Shown one piece after another: positions 42,584 to 51,907 of a stretch of 64,000 nucleotides of DNA (the stretch's first letter is position 1; every line of letters begins with the position of its first letter). Source of the stretch: Flavobacterium sp. SUN052. GTDB taxonomy: Bacteria > Bacteroidota > Bacteroidia > Flavobacteriales > Flavobacteriaceae. Position numbers and translations under genes: made by a program. A model generated the notes under the pieces. That model saw only the letters and a program-made list of their open reading frames with translations. It ran no database searches and had not been told where the DNA came from. The stretch is from assembly GCF_028867935.1 (NCBI RefSeq), contig NZ_JAPQNS010000003.1, positions 62,001-126,000 on the forward strand. The letters run 5' to 3'.

Positions 42584-44029
42584 ATGCTCACGCTTGCTCT
42601 TATTTTATTTCCGGCCATAGCAGCCACGGTCACGTTACTTCTTAATGGCGACACCGCCAAGCGGGTTGCTCTTGGTGCAGCGCTGCTCGAACTGATGCTG
42701 GCAGGTTACGTGTTCGGACGGTTTACGCCTGATTCACAATCCCAATTCGGTTTCGATTATCCCTGGATTAGCTCACTTGGCATCCGGTTTAGTGGTGGCA
42801 TCGACGGTATCAGTATTTTGCTGGTGCTACTCACTGGATTGCTCGTACCGCTCATCTGTCTGTCGGCGTTTCGGCAGAATTACAACCGCCCAGCTACATT
42901 TTATGCCCTGATCCTGTTTATGCAGGCGGCTTTGATGGGCGTATTTACCGCTCGCGATGCATTTTTGTTCTATCTCTTTTTCGAAGCTGCGCTGATTCCC
43001 GTTTACTTTCTGGCAGCTATGTGGGGAGGAGCCAATCGCATCCCTGTTACATTCAAGTTCTTCATTTATACCATCTTCGGTAGCTTGTTTATGTTGGTTG
43101 CACTAGTGTATCTGTATTATCAGACGCCCGTGCCGCATTCATCGGCAATCGTTGATTTTTATAACCTCAATCTCACTCCATCAGCTCAAGGTTGGGTTTT
43201 CTGGGCGTTCTTTATTGCCTTCGCCATAAAAATGCCGGTGTTCCCCTTCCATACCTGGCAACCAGATACGTACGTAGAATCGCCAACACCGGCTACCATG
43301 TTGCTGGCAGGTATTATGCTGAAAATGGGGGTTTACGGGGTTATCCGGTTTATTCTGCCTATTGTTCCGGTTGGTGTTGATTCGTGGGGTCTGACGGCTA
43401 CCATCTTGTCAGTGATTGGAATTGTCTACGGATCGATTATTGCTATTCGGCAACGTGATATGAAGCGACTGATTGCTTATTCGTCGTTTGCGCACGTTGG
43501 TTTGATGGCTGCTGGGGTATTTTCGCAAACGGCCTATGGGTTGCAGGGAGCCTTAATTCAGATGCTGGCACACGGTATCAACGTAGTGGGTTTGTTTTTT
43601 GTAGCCGAACTGATTTTCGACCGGGCCAAAACCCGCCAGCTCGATCAGCTGGGAGGCATCACCCGTTCTACGCCGAAACTCACCGTGTTATTCATGATTT
43701 TGATGCTGGGCAGTGTGGCTCTCCCGCTCACCAATGGTTTTGTCGGCGAGTTTCTGTTGCTGAAAGGCGTTTTCGATTATAATAACTACCTCGGTGCATT
43801 GGCTGGCTTGACCATCATTCTGGGGGCGGTTTATATGCTCCGTATGTTCCAGAAAACAATGTTTGGTACGCCAAGCTCTTCTACCCAGTCGTTCGCCGAT
43901 CTTACCGGCTCCGAAGTATGGGTACTAGTGCCATTGGTTTTCTTTGTGTTCTGGATGGGCCTGTATCCGGCCTCGTTCCTCAAGATCACCGAACCTGCCG
44001 TTACGAACCTGTTGCAGTATATTAAATAG
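42584..44029 (+). CDS. nuoM: NADH-quinone oxidoreductase subunit M
   Basis: A 481-aa antiporter-like subunit of complex I. Conserved segments include FFEAALIPVYFLAAMWGG (the essential Glu), AFAIKMPVFPFHTWQPDTYVESPTPATMLLAG, and SSFAHVGLMAAGV. About 14 helices. One of the proton-pumping units between nuoL and nuoN. Spaced 5 bases from nuoN. Confidence 0.95.
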   Translation: MLTLALILFPAIAATVTLLLNGDTAKRVALGAALLELMLAGYVFGRFTPDSQSQFGFDYPWISSLGIRFSGGIDGISILLVLLTGLLVPLICLSAFRQNYNRPATFYALILFMQAALMGVFTARDAFLFYLFFEAALIPVYFLAAMWGGANRIPVTFKFFIYTIFGSLFMLVALVYLYYQTPVPHSSAIVDFYNLNLTPSAQGWVFWAFFIAFAIKMPVFPFHTWQPDTYVESPTPATMLLAGIMLKMGVYGVIRFILPIVPVGVDSWGLTATILSVIGIVYGSIIAIRQRDMKRLIAYSSFAHVGLMAAGVFSQTAYGLQGALIQMLAHGINVVGLFFVAELIFDRAKTRQLDQLGGITRSTPKLTVLFMILMLGSVALPLTNGFVGEFLLLKGVFDYNNYLGALAGLTIILGAVYMLRMFQKTMFGTPSSSTQSFADLTGSEVWVLVPLVFFVFWMGLYPASFLKITEPAVTNLLQYIK

Positions 44030-44034
44030 ACAAC

Positions 44035-45432
44035 ATGCTACCTATTATTCTACTATCGGTTTTTGGAATTGCCCTTTTATTCCTGGGGTTTGCCAAATCG
44101 AAAGCCATTTTGCTACCGGCTACGTTGTTGTTCATCGCAATAGCATTAGGCTCGGCATTTGTCGACTGGGGTAAAACCTACCTTTACTTCAATGAAATGC
44201 TGTTGTCGAATAACTTGGCGATTGCCTTCACGGTTATTGTGCTGGTGTCAGCATTTATGGTTGTGACTTTATCGAGCAGCTTTATAGAAGATGATTCGGC
44301 ACAACCAGCTGAATATTACGCCATCATGCTGTTTTCGCTTGTAGGAGCCATCATGATGATTGGCTTCGAAAACCTGATTATGCTGTTCATTGGCCTGGAG
44401 ATTTTATCGGTAGCCATGTACGTATTGACAGGGAGCGACAAACGCAATCTTCGTTCCAACGAAGCAGCCTTAAAGTATTTCCTTATGGGAGCGTTTGCTA
44501 CCGGTATTATGCTGTTCGGCATGGCGCTGCTTTATGGAGCTACAGGCTCATTTGTGATCTCTGATATAAGAGCGTATGCGGCTAATGGAGCCGCTCTCGG
44601 TTCGCCATTGTTGCTATTTATGGGCATGCTGATGGTGCTAATCGGGATGCTGTTTAAAGTATCAGCAGCTCCCTTTCATTTCTGGACACCAGATGTTTAT
44701 GAAGGCGCTCCCACGCTTTTTACCGCGTTTATGTCAACAGTTGTAAAAACTGCTGGTTTCGCTGCTCTGTTCCGCCTGCTGTCTGTGTCATTTGTTGGTA
44801 TATATGGTTTCTGGGGCATAATCCTGACTGGAATCACTGTATTAACCTTGCTGGTTAGCAATCTTACGGCGGTTTATCAGAGTAGCTTCAAGCGGATGAT
44901 GGCCTATTCAAGCATTTCGCACGCGGGGTATCTGCTCATAGCACTTACGGCCATTGGTCAGCAAACGAAGCAGGCTTTGGTGTTTTATTCGCTGGCTTAT
45001 TCAGTAGCAACGATTGCAGCTTTTGGAGTCTTGTTGCTTGTGAACCGTCACCAAACAGCGGAGGGTAAGGCCACCGACGAAAGCTACGATGCCTTTAATG
45101 GCTTAGCGCGGCAAAATCCAGTACTGGGCTTTACAATGGCAGTATCTATGCTGTCGCTGGCTGGAATTCCGCTTACTGCAGGCTTTTGGGGGAAATTCAT
45201 GGTGTTCACTACCGCTGCTGACCGGGGAATTATTTGGTTGCTGGTTGTAGCAGTTTTGATGTCGGCCGTAGGTATTTACTATTATTTTAGGGTTATAATT
45301 GCCATGTATCTTCGCGACGGGCAAACTTCGGTTATTCGGGTGGCGCCTTTTTATAAGTACATGTTAATTGCCGCTACTATTCTGACTATTGTATTAGGCA
45401 TAATGCCCGGCTTGGTACAGGGATTGGTTTAG
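44035..45432 (+). CDS. nuoN: NADH-quinone oxidoreductase subunit N
   Basis: A 465-aa antiporter-like subunit of complex I. Typical segments are FIGLEILSVAMYVLTG (essential Glu), MLFKVSAAPFHFWTPDVYEGAPTLFTAFMST, and SSISHAGYLLIAL. It is the last gene of the nuoKLMN group and is followed by a 100-base gap with a promoter for the next gene. No clear hairpin terminator was seen in that gap. Confidence 0.95.
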   Translation: MLPIILLSVFGIALLFLGFAKSKAILLPATLLFIAIALGSAFVDWGKTYLYFNEMLLSNNLAIAFTVIVLVSAFMVVTLSSSFIEDDSAQPAEYYAIMLFSLVGAIMMIGFENLIMLFIGLEILSVAMYVLTGSDKRNLRSNEAALKYFLMGAFATGIMLFGMALLYGATGSFVISDIRAYAANGAALGSPLLLFMGMLMVLIGMLFKVSAAPFHFWTPDVYEGAPTLFTAFMSTVVKTAGFAALFRLLSVSFVGIYGFWGIILTGITVLTLLVSNLTAVYQSSFKRMMAYSSISHAGYLLIALTAIGQQTKQALVFYSLAYSVATIAAFGVLLLVNRHQTAEGKATDESYDAFNGLARQNPVLGFTMAVSMLSLAGIPLTAGFWGKFMVFTTAADRGIIWLLVVAVLMSAVGIYYYFRVIIAMYLRDGQTSVIRVAPFYKYMLIAATILTIVLGIMPGLVQGLV

Positions 45433-45465
45433 TAACCGTTTAATCAGTAAACAAGAAGCTTAAAA

Positions 45466-45494
45466 TTGGCCCTTCTGACTTATTCCTACTTTTG
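45466..45494 (+). promoter_or_regulatory. Bacteroidota-type promoter (-33 TTG, -7 TACTTTTG)
   Basis: TTG at 45466-45468 and TACTTTTG at 45487-45494 are separated by 18 bases, close to the Bacteroidota arrangement. The predicted transcript start is about 35-40 bases before the GTG start of the GtrA-like gene. Confidence 0.6.
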
Positions 45495-45535
45495 TGGGTC
45501 AGTAACAAATATCAATCATTAATTGGCTTGGAACG

Positions 45536-46009
45536 GTGAGCGTGGGGATACTACAGAAAGATAAAATTGGTCAATACAGGGACTTATTCTCGTTCTTCCT
45601 GACGGCTTTACTGGGCGCATCCGTTAATTTTTTTAGCCAGATTTTTTATCGGGAAACACTCGATTATAGTTTCGCAACCAGTGTGTTGTTGGGCTATCTG
45701 ACGGCAACTGTAGTCAGCTTTGTTCCTACCAAATTATTTGCATTCTCTGCCAAAGGAACCGGCAATACCAGTCGGGAAGCTATCAAGTTTGTGGGGATTG
45801 CCCTAGTGGCCTGGGCCGTCCAGTATTTTGTATCGGTCGGTACACTCCGCTGGATAGCCAATCCGCTTTTTCCGAAAGTTGAAGAGTTTTGGCGGGAAAA
45901 GACATCGCACGTTGTTGGTATGGGATTCAGTTTTCTAGCTAATTATTTCGGTCATAAGCTACTTACCTTTCGCAGCACTGGCATGTATGACCGACTGCGT
46001 GGCCGGTGA
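45536..46009 (+). CDS. GtrA-like membrane protein, GTG start
   Basis: A 157-aa protein with four hydrophobic segments arranged as in GtrA-family proteins: LFSFFLTALLGASVNFFSQ, FATSVLLGYLTATVVSFVPTKLFAF, FVGIALVAWAVQYFV and VVGMGFSFLANYFGHKLLTF. The last, a TM helix ending in a conserved aromatic/basic pattern, is a family hallmark. GtrA-like proteins are thought to move lipid-linked sugars across the inner membrane. The frame starts at GTG 45536 (a second GTG is two codons on). No glycosyltransferase is adjacent. A terminator hairpin follows at 46074. Confidence 0.78.
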   Translation: MSVGILQKDKIGQYRDLFSFFLTALLGASVNFFSQIFYRETLDYSFATSVLLGYLTATVVSFVPTKLFAFSAKGTGNTSREAIKFVGIALVAWAVQYFVSVGTLRWIANPLFPKVEEFWREKTSHVVGMGFSFLANYFGHKLLTFRSTGMYDRLRGR

Positions 46010-46073
46010 TCAAATTAGAGTATGTGAATAACTTCCGAGCTTGTCTATATAGAAACAGGATTTTTCCGATACT

Positions 46074-46117
46074 AAGGGCCTTGATTTAAAATATTCAAGG
46101 CCCTTTCTTGTATTTTT
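46074..46117 (+). terminator. Intrinsic terminator after the GtrA-like gene
   Basis: AAGGGCCTTGA (46074-46084) pairs with TCAAGGCCCTT (46095-46105), an 11-bp perfect stem, followed by a T-rich tail containing TATTTTT. Confidence 0.85.
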
Positions 46118-46169
46118 CAGGTTAATCTCAATATTTGCATTGGAAACCTAAAAAACCACTAATTAGACA

Positions 46170-46367
46170 ATGAAAAAAGTCTTCGCTTTACTGTTCGTTG
46201 GAACGATGATTACTTTTGCCGCCTGCCAAAGCAAGCCTAAGACTGAAGAAGCTGCTGTTGATTCAACAGCAACGATGTCAGTTGATTCAGCTGCTATGTC
46301 AACAGATTCAGCTGCTACAATGGCTACAGACTCAGCTGCTACAATGGCAACTGACAGCGCAAAGTAA
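46170..46367 (+). CDS. Small Asp-Ser-Ala repeat lipoprotein (65 aa)
   Basis: A 65-aa exported lipoprotein: basic start MKKVFALLFVGTMITFAAC with a lipobox ending at Cys19. The mature 46 residues are low-complexity, built of repeats of the type DSAATMAT (four DSA/DST units), and acidic with no aromatic residue. Function unknown; similar small acidic lipoproteins are common in Cytophagales. It stands between two hairpin terminators and so is a single-gene transcript. The repeat is also visible at DNA level as a near-perfect 24-base tandem. Confidence 0.75.
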   Translation: MKKVFALLFVGTMITFAACQSKPKTEEAAVDSTATMSVDSAAMSTDSAATMATDSAATMATDSAK

Positions 46368-46394
46368 TTTCGATCATCTATCGAATGCACTACA

Positions 46395-46427
46395 GGAAGC
46401 TTTATCTTTGATAGGGCTTCTTTTTTT
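46395..46427 (+). terminator. Terminator with embedded TATCTTTG box
   Basis: GAAGCTTTATC pairs with GATAGGGCTTC (two G-T pairs) around a TTT loop, followed by T7 (46421-46427), which touches the ATG of the SprT-like gene at 46428. The ascending arm and loop contain TATCTTTG (46403-46410), an exact TAnnTTTG -7 box, so the same bases may end one transcript and start the next. Confidence 0.72.
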
Positions 46428-47039
46428 ATGGACGTTTTTGATCAGTATCTTCCAGCCACAGCCGCAACCTATGGGCGGCAACTATGGCAACAATACCAAT
46501 TTCAGTTTCAAGTCAGTAAGCCACGGCGTACCCGTTTGGGAGATTTCAAAGCGCTACCTGATGGGTCTTTACAGATCACCGTCAATGCCGATCTGAATCC
46601 CTATGCTTTTTTGTTAACCTACGTACATGAGGTCGCCCATGCAGTGGTGCATCGGCAAACACAGGCAGCTAAACGACGTACAAAGCCAAAACCCCACGGA
46701 CCACAGTGGCAGTTGGCTTTCCAGCAATTGATGCAACCTCTGCTTACTGAAACCGTTTATCCACTCGCTATTTTGGGACCTCTTCGCGACTACTTACGTC
46801 AACCAGCCGCGACTTCGTTTGCCAACCCTGCCTTGATGAGCGCATTACGGCAAGCCGACCAGAACTCAGTTGGACAGGTTCTATTGCAGGATGTGCCGGA
46901 GGGTCAGGCGTTTCTGTTTGCGAAAAAGACCTTTGTTCGGGGTACGTTTCGACGCACACGCATCGTTTGTAAAGAGGTTAGTTCGGGTAAGTCATACACG
47001 ATTCTGGCCCATGCACTGGTAACGATAAGCGATGAATGA
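46428..47039 (+). CDS. SprT-like zinc metallopeptidase-domain protein
   Basis: A 203-aa soluble protein. Zinc motif HEVAH (His67, Glu68, His71) sits in YVHEVAHAVVH, with a downstream HGPQWQLAFQQLM typical of SprT-like domains, and a C-terminal beta-rich part (GTFRRTRIVCKEVSSGKSYTI). SprT/Spartan relatives cleave DNA-bound proteins in eukaryotes; the bacterial role is unclear. The start follows the T-run of a terminator directly. Its 3' end overlaps the start of porU by 8 bases. Confidence 0.87.
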   Translation: MDVFDQYLPATAATYGRQLWQQYQFQFQVSKPRRTRLGDFKALPDGSLQITVNADLNPYAFLLTYVHEVAHAVVHRQTQAAKRRTKPKPHGPQWQLAFQQLMQPLLTETVYPLAILGPLRDYLRQPAATSFANPALMSALRQADQNSVGQVLLQDVPEGQAFLFAKKTFVRGTFRRTRIVCKEVSSGKSYTILAHALVTISDE

Positions 47040-50000
47040 TAAATGGTTTATAAAAGGAGAGAAAGAAACCAGTCGGCACTTCTGCTGGCTGAGAGGCTTT
47101 GTTCCCTTACTGTATATATTATTCATTGCTCATCAGTCATCATTTTCGCAATCCGTTCTCCGCTCTGGCAGCTGGGTTAAAATTGGTGTGACCCAAACGG
47201 GACCATATCGATTGGATTATGATGCCTTAGTGCGCCAGAATCCAATTTTTGCCAGTGCCGATCCGCGCCGATTTCGGCTTTATGGAAACGGGGGAGCTCC
47301 TTTACCTCAACCGAATGGAGTTTTACGCCCAACGGATTTAACAGAGAACGCCATTTTAGTGGACGGTGAGTCAGATGGTCGCTTCGATAGAACAGATGCC
47401 TTGTTATTTTGGGGTGAAAGTCCGCATGTGATTCGGCGAGATTCGGCAACAGGGTGGCTTGGCCACACAATTAATCCCTATTCTGACACTACTTTTTATT
47501 TTCTGACCATTGGCACCGAACCCGGTCGACGAATGGTCAGTCGGGCGGTGAACACAGGCGGTAGTAGCTTGTCGGCGGTGTCGTCGTTCACGCATTATGC
47601 CTATCACGAAACAGATCAGACAAGCCGTGTTCAGTCGGGGAGGAGTTGGCTAGGGGAGTTTTTCGGGGTGACGGCTGAGCAGACGTTTTCATTTGATACC
47701 CCTGGGTTAGTGGCTAATGTGCCTGTCGTTATTACATCATCGGTGGTTGCTGACGCATTGGCACCTACGAAGTTTCAGGTAAAGTTTAATGCGCAAGTAG
47801 TAGGTAATCAGTCTATTGATGCCTTATCAGGCTATCGTTATGACGTAAAGGGACTTGAAAATAGGAGCGTTTTCTCTGCAATTTCCAACGCATCCGAAAC
47901 GAATATCCGCCTGACATTGACCTACGATAAAGCGGGTCAGACAGGTGCTGCCGGATACCTTAATTTTTTAGGAGTTCAAACCCAACGTGAACTTCGGTCC
48001 TATACCGAACCGACGGTCGCCTGGCTCACTCCTGGCCGCTATACACTTCGGCAGACAACAGCTGGTTTACGAGTGTGGGATGTGACGGCACCGACTCAGC
48101 CAATTAGTCAATCGGTAACGCTAGCTAGTAGTGAGGCTACCTGGAGCAATGCCAGTAAGGCAACCTACGCCCTTTTTACGGACACGCAATTCCGCCAGCC
48201 TGTGTCGTTTGAGGCTGTGGCCAATCAAAATGTCCGGGCCGAAGCAACCCCTAACTTACTTATTATTGTACCGCCTGCTTTCCGAGCTGAAGCCGAACGA
48301 CTAGCGGCTTTTCGACGCAGCCATGATGGGCTGACGGTTTTGGTGGTCACAACACGGCAAGTGTATAACGAATTTGGGTCTGGTCAACCCGACCCCACTG
48401 CCATCCGCGATGCAGCCCGGTATTTCAGTCAGAAAACACCTAACACGCTCAAGTATTTGCTTCTGTTTGGCGATGCTACGTTTGATTACCGAAACATAAT
48501 GGGCATGCTCAATGCCGCTCAGATGGCCAACACGGTACCCGTTTATGAAAGCCGTGAGTCGTTGCATCCGGTATTGAGCTATTCATCGGATGATTACTAC
48601 GGGTTTCTGAAAGACTCAGAAGGCGAATGGACGGAAACCAACGAAGGAGATTTACGGCTTGAGATCGGCGTAGGCCGTTTGCCAGTAAAATCACTTGACG
48701 AAGCCCGAACGGTAGTTGACAAGCTAATTCGCTACTCGTCGGATAAGACATTGACTGGCGACTGGCAAACAAAAGTAGCTTTTGTAGCCGATGATGGCGA
48801 TTCTAATATTCACCAGGCTGGTGCCGACCAATTGGCCCGTAACGTCGAAACACAAACTTCGTTTCGGCCCCAACGCATTTTTACCGACGATTTTGTTCAG
48901 GAATCAGCGCCGGGCGGGCAACGAGCCCCCGGTGTGAATCAGGCTATTAACAAAGCGCTGGATGAAGGACGGCTGATTATTAACTACGGTGGTCACGGCG
49001 GTGAGTCAGGGTGGGCAGAAGAGCAGATTCTAACCATTGCCGATATTTTTTCGTGGCGTAACCGGCGGTTACCGCTATTTGTCACAGCCACCTGTAGCTT
49101 TGGTCGTTACGACGATCCCAACCTAACATCGGGAGCTGAGCTGGCTTTGTTAAGCCGTCAGGGCGGAGCTATTGGCCTGCTCATTACAACGCGCCCTGTC
49201 TATGAAAATACTAATTACTTGCTCAACGACGCCTTCTATCGGTCGGTGTTTACGCCTATCGATGGCCAGATGCCGCGGTTGGGTGACGTTCTTCGCGAGA
49301 CAAAAAATAACAGTCTGAGTGGGCCGCTAAACCGAAACTTTGCCCTACTTGGTGATCCGTCGATGCGGTTAGCTTATCCTGAGGCTGAGGTGGCTGTAAC
49401 TAAAATTAATGGGCGGCTTGTTGAGAAAAGCCGTCCCGACACCCTCCGGGCTCTACAGACGGTTTCATTGACTGGAGAAATACGTAACTCAGTCACGCAA
49501 CAGACGATGACTGATTTTTCAGGGCAGGTGAAGCTTACGGTTTTTGACAAGGCAACTACTCGTACGACACGCGGAACCGAAAGCTTGCCCATGAACTACC
49601 GAGCCTTTAGCAGTATTATTTTCACGGGACAGGCAACCGTAGCTCAGGGTCGGTTTCAGGTGCAATTCACGGTTCCGAAGGATATTGATTATTCGGTAGG
49701 TCCGGGGCGGCTCTACGCGTATGCCGTTCGCTCCGATAGCCTTCTCAAAGCATCGGGGCAGTATGCCAATCTGCTAGTTGGCGGGAGCGACTCTCAACTG
49801 GCACTGGATACACAACCACCCAGTATGACGCTTTCTATAGTAGGGGCAGCGGATGGTGCTGATAAAAAGCCACGTGTTGCCGGGCCCAATGTGACACTTC
49901 GGGTTGAGCTTGCCGATAATTTAGGTATAAATCTGGCCCGTACGGGCTTAGGTCATGAATTGACCGCTCAGTTAGCGAACAACCCGGTTGTTGTGCTCAA

Positions 50001-50475
50001 TGATAGCTATGTGGCGACGGGTAATGAAGGGCGGCAGGGCACAGCTTTCTGGACGTTTAATAACTTAACGCCGGGCGAATACAGTGTCCGGGCCAAAGCG
50101 TGGGACGTAAACAATAATTCAACAGAGGGCGCGTTGACGTTTGTAGTATCGGAGCAGCCCGCTCTGGCGATTCAAACGGTGCGGGCATTTCCAAACCCGA
50201 TGGTGGAGCAGACTACACTAGAACTGACTCACAATCGACCGGGTGATGCCTTGAATTGGACGATTCAAGTGTATGACAAAATGGGGCGCATGCTTCGCCA
50301 GCAAACCGGCCAGTGCGACGAATGCCCGGCAACGGTGCCACTGGGGCAGTGGGATGGAAAAGAAGATAGCGGTAATGTGATTATCAATGGCCTATATATA
50401 TACCGAGTTTTGTTACGAGCTGCATCAGACGGGACAAATGCCCAGGCAAGCGACCGTATTTTACTCACACGATAA
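47032..50475 (+). CDS. porU: Type IX secretion system sortase PorU
   Basis: A 1147-aa gingipain-like (C25) cysteine protease. It has an N-terminal hydrophobic signal region (about 20-40), a beta-rich propeptide, and the catalytic domain with His655 in NYGGHGGESGW and Cys688 in TATCSFGRYDDP. Late domains are Ig-like (SVRAKAWDVNNNSTEGALTFVVSEQ) and a T9SS-type C-terminal domain (RAFPNPMVEQTTLEL ... GLYIYRVLL). PorU removes the C-terminal signal of type IX cargo at the cell surface and attaches the cargo to lipopolysaccharide. The adjacency to porV is the usual arrangement. It overlaps the upstream gene by 8 bases. Confidence 0.93.
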   Translation: MNDKWFIKGEKETSRHFCWLRGFVPLLYILFIAHQSSFSQSVLRSGSWVKIGVTQTGPYRLDYDALVRQNPIFASADPRRFRLYGNGGAPLPQPNGVLRPTDLTENAILVDGESDGRFDRTDALLFWGESPHVIRRDSATGWLGHTINPYSDTTFYFLTIGTEPGRRMVSRAVNTGGSSLSAVSSFTHYAYHETDQTSRVQSGRSWLGEFFGVTAEQTFSFDTPGLVANVPVVITSSVVADALAPTKFQVKFNAQVVGNQSIDALSGYRYDVKGLENRSVFSAISNASETNIRLTLTYDKAGQTGAAGYLNFLGVQTQRELRSYTEPTVAWLTPGRYTLRQTTAGLRVWDVTAPTQPISQSVTLASSEATWSNASKATYALFTDTQFRQPVSFEAVANQNVRAEATPNLLIIVPPAFRAEAERLAAFRRSHDGLTVLVVTTRQVYNEFGSGQPDPTAIRDAARYFSQKTPNTLKYLLLFGDATFDYRNIMGMLNAAQMANTVPVYESRESLHPVLSYSSDDYYGFLKDSEGEWTETNEGDLRLEIGVGRLPVKSLDEARTVVDKLIRYSSDKTLTGDWQTKVAFVADDGDSNIHQAGADQLARNVETQTSFRPQRIFTDDFVQESAPGGQRAPGVNQAINKALDEGRLIINYGGHGGESGWAEEQILTIADIFSWRNRRLPLFVTATCSFGRYDDPNLTSGAELALLSRQGGAIGLLITTRPVYENTNYLLNDAFYRSVFTPIDGQMPRLGDVLRETKNNSLSGPLNRNFALLGDPSMRLAYPEAEVAVTKINGRLVEKSRPDTLRALQTVSLTGEIRNSVTQQTMTDFSGQVKLTVFDKATTRTTRGTESLPMNYRAFSSIIFTGQATVAQGRFQVQFTVPKDIDYSVGPGRLYAYAVRSDSLLKASGQYANLLVGGSDSQLALDTQPPSMTLSIVGAADGADKKPRVAGPNVTLRVELADNLGINLARTGLGHELTAQLANNPVVVLNDSYVATGNEGRQGTAFWTFNNLTPGEYSVRAKAWDVNNNSTEGALTFVVSEQPALAIQTVRAFPNPMVEQTTLELTHNRPGDALNWTIQVYDKMGRMLRQQTGQCDECPATVPLGQWDGKEDSGNVIINGLYIYRVLLRAASDGTNAQASDRILLTR

Positions 50476-50525
50476 CAATCCGGCATCAATTTTGAACAGT
50501 TTTTTTCATTCATAACGAATCGTCG

Positions 50526-50533
50526 TAATTTTG
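50526..50533 (+). promoter_or_regulatory. Candidate -7 box for porV
   Basis: TAATTTTG fits TAnnTTTG exactly, 54 bases before the porV start. No TTTG element at proper distance was found (nearest is 31 bases upstream), so its use is uncertain. Confidence 0.4.
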
Positions 50534-50587
50534 ACCCCCCAACACTGGCTTTAGGTTCGTAGCCCTGTTGTTCACTTACCATACTTT

Positions 50588-51796
50588 ATGAAGCGCAGCT
50601 TTTCCCGCCTTATTTTTGGAGTTATTTGCTTTCTCCCTCTTTTCGCTAACGCCCAGGGAACGTCGACAACAGCAACAACTCCAGCAACGCCTGTGGTTAC
50701 GCCTAGTGGTCAGCGACTGAATACAGTTAACTCCGCCGTTCCCTTTCTGAATTTTACGCCTGATGCGCGTAGCGGAGCGATGGGTGACGCCGGTGTGGCC
50801 CTAAGCCCCGATGCTAACTCTATTTATTGGAATCCATCAAAACTGGTTTTCGCTCCTAAAGATGCTGGTGCATCGTTGTCATACACCCCCTGGCTGCGCG
50901 ATCTTATTGGAGATATGTATTATACGTATCTAACGGGTTATAAGAAAATCGGCAAAAACCAGGCCTTGGGAGTATCGCTGGTTTATTTTGACTTAGGAAC
51001 TATTCAGTTTACCACCAATACAGGTTTGGCAGCTGGCACATTCAACTCCCGCGAATATGCGTTCACGGGTTCATACTCTGCCCGGTTAACCAAGAATTTC
51101 TCAATGGGGGTTAACCTCAAATACCTGAACTCCAACCTTGCTGGTGCTACCACCGTGAACGGTAACCCTGTTCGCCCGGGTGCTACAGCAGCAGCCGACA
51201 TCAGTGCGTTTTATCGGAACGAAGTTCGCGATGAAACAACTGGCCGAGGCTTAGGCTGGGCGTTTGGTGGTATGATTTCGAACATTGGCGGTCAGGTATC
51301 CTACGGTAGCCCACAGCGGTTTTATATTCCAACCAATCTTCGGCTTGGCACAGCAATCACATATTATGCTGACCAATTCAACAAATTTAATTTTGCGCTG
51401 GATCTGAATAAGTTAATGGTGCCTACTCCACCAATCAACCCAAACAAAGGGTATTTAGCATCTGTGTTTGGTTCTTTTGCTGATGCGCCCGGTGGGTTCA
51501 AGGAGGAGGTTCAGGAGATCAACATCTCATCGGGTATTGAGTATTGGTACAATGATCAGTTTGCGGCTCGCTTAGGTTATTTCAACGAATCAAACGCAAA
51601 AGGTGGTCGTAAGTTCTTTACGGGTGGTATTGGTATCCGGCTTCAAGACCGGTACGGAATCGACTTTTCTTACCTAATGCCCGTCAAGCAGGGTAATCCC
51701 CTCGCCAACACATTCCGCGTATCGCTGCTAATTGACTTGACCAAAGGTGTTCGGATTCTCGACGAGGAAGAAGAAACTGAAGATTCGAACAATTAA
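50588..51796 (+). CDS. porV: Type IX secretion system outer membrane channel protein PorV
   Basis: A 402-aa outer-membrane beta-barrel with a cleavable signal peptide (LIFGVICFLPLFANAQ). It opens with the PorV-type segment AVPFLNFTPDARSGAMGDAGVALSPDANSIYWNPSKL. Multiple alternating strands follow, and the C-terminus has GGIGIRLQDRYGIDFSYLMPV. PorV (LptO) binds type IX cargo at the outer membrane and hands it to PorU. A terminator hairpin follows. Confidence 0.93.
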   Translation: MKRSFSRLIFGVICFLPLFANAQGTSTTATTPATPVVTPSGQRLNTVNSAVPFLNFTPDARSGAMGDAGVALSPDANSIYWNPSKLVFAPKDAGASLSYTPWLRDLIGDMYYTYLTGYKKIGKNQALGVSLVYFDLGTIQFTTNTGLAAGTFNSREYAFTGSYSARLTKNFSMGVNLKYLNSNLAGATTVNGNPVRPGATAAADISAFYRNEVRDETTGRGLGWAFGGMISNIGGQVSYGSPQRFYIPTNLRLGTAITYYADQFNKFNFALDLNKLMVPTPPINPNKGYLASVFGSFADAPGGFKEEVQEINISSGIEYWYNDQFAARLGYFNESNAKGGRKFFTGGIGIRLQDRYGIDFSYLMPVKQGNPLANTFRVSLLIDLTKGVRILDEEEETEDSNN

Positions 51797-51830
51797 CACA
51801 TATAGATTTAGGCCGCCGGTCTTATAGACC

Positions 51831-51884
51831 GAAAGACGTTGGGTGTTGGACTTTCAGTCAGGAGTCCAGTGTCCAACGTCTTTT
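51831..51884 (+). terminator. Terminator after porV (imperfect long hairpin)
   Basis: AGACGTTGG and TCC-type arms pair with CCAACGTCT over an inner stem TGGACT/AGTCCA, followed by a T-run. An in-frame ATG at 51839 that would extend the next gene lies inside this hairpin, so the M16 gene is called from 51908. Its ACGTTGGA half resembles the palindrome before purB. Confidence 0.75.
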
Positions 51885-51907
51885 TATACCACTCAGTAAC
51901 GCTCTTT

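Noticed and set aside
46163..46390. Antisense open frame over the small lipoprotein (75 aa)
   Set aside because: It mirrors the DSA repeat in the opposite frame; the sense frame has a clear signal peptide and lipobox.
46216..46596. Shifted frame bridging the lipoprotein and SprT-like gene
   Set aside because: It crosses a terminator and covers coding DNA in the wrong frame; low-complexity repeats keep it open.
51839..51907. Upstream in-frame extension of the M16 gene
   Set aside because: It runs through the porV terminator hairpin and is not family-like.
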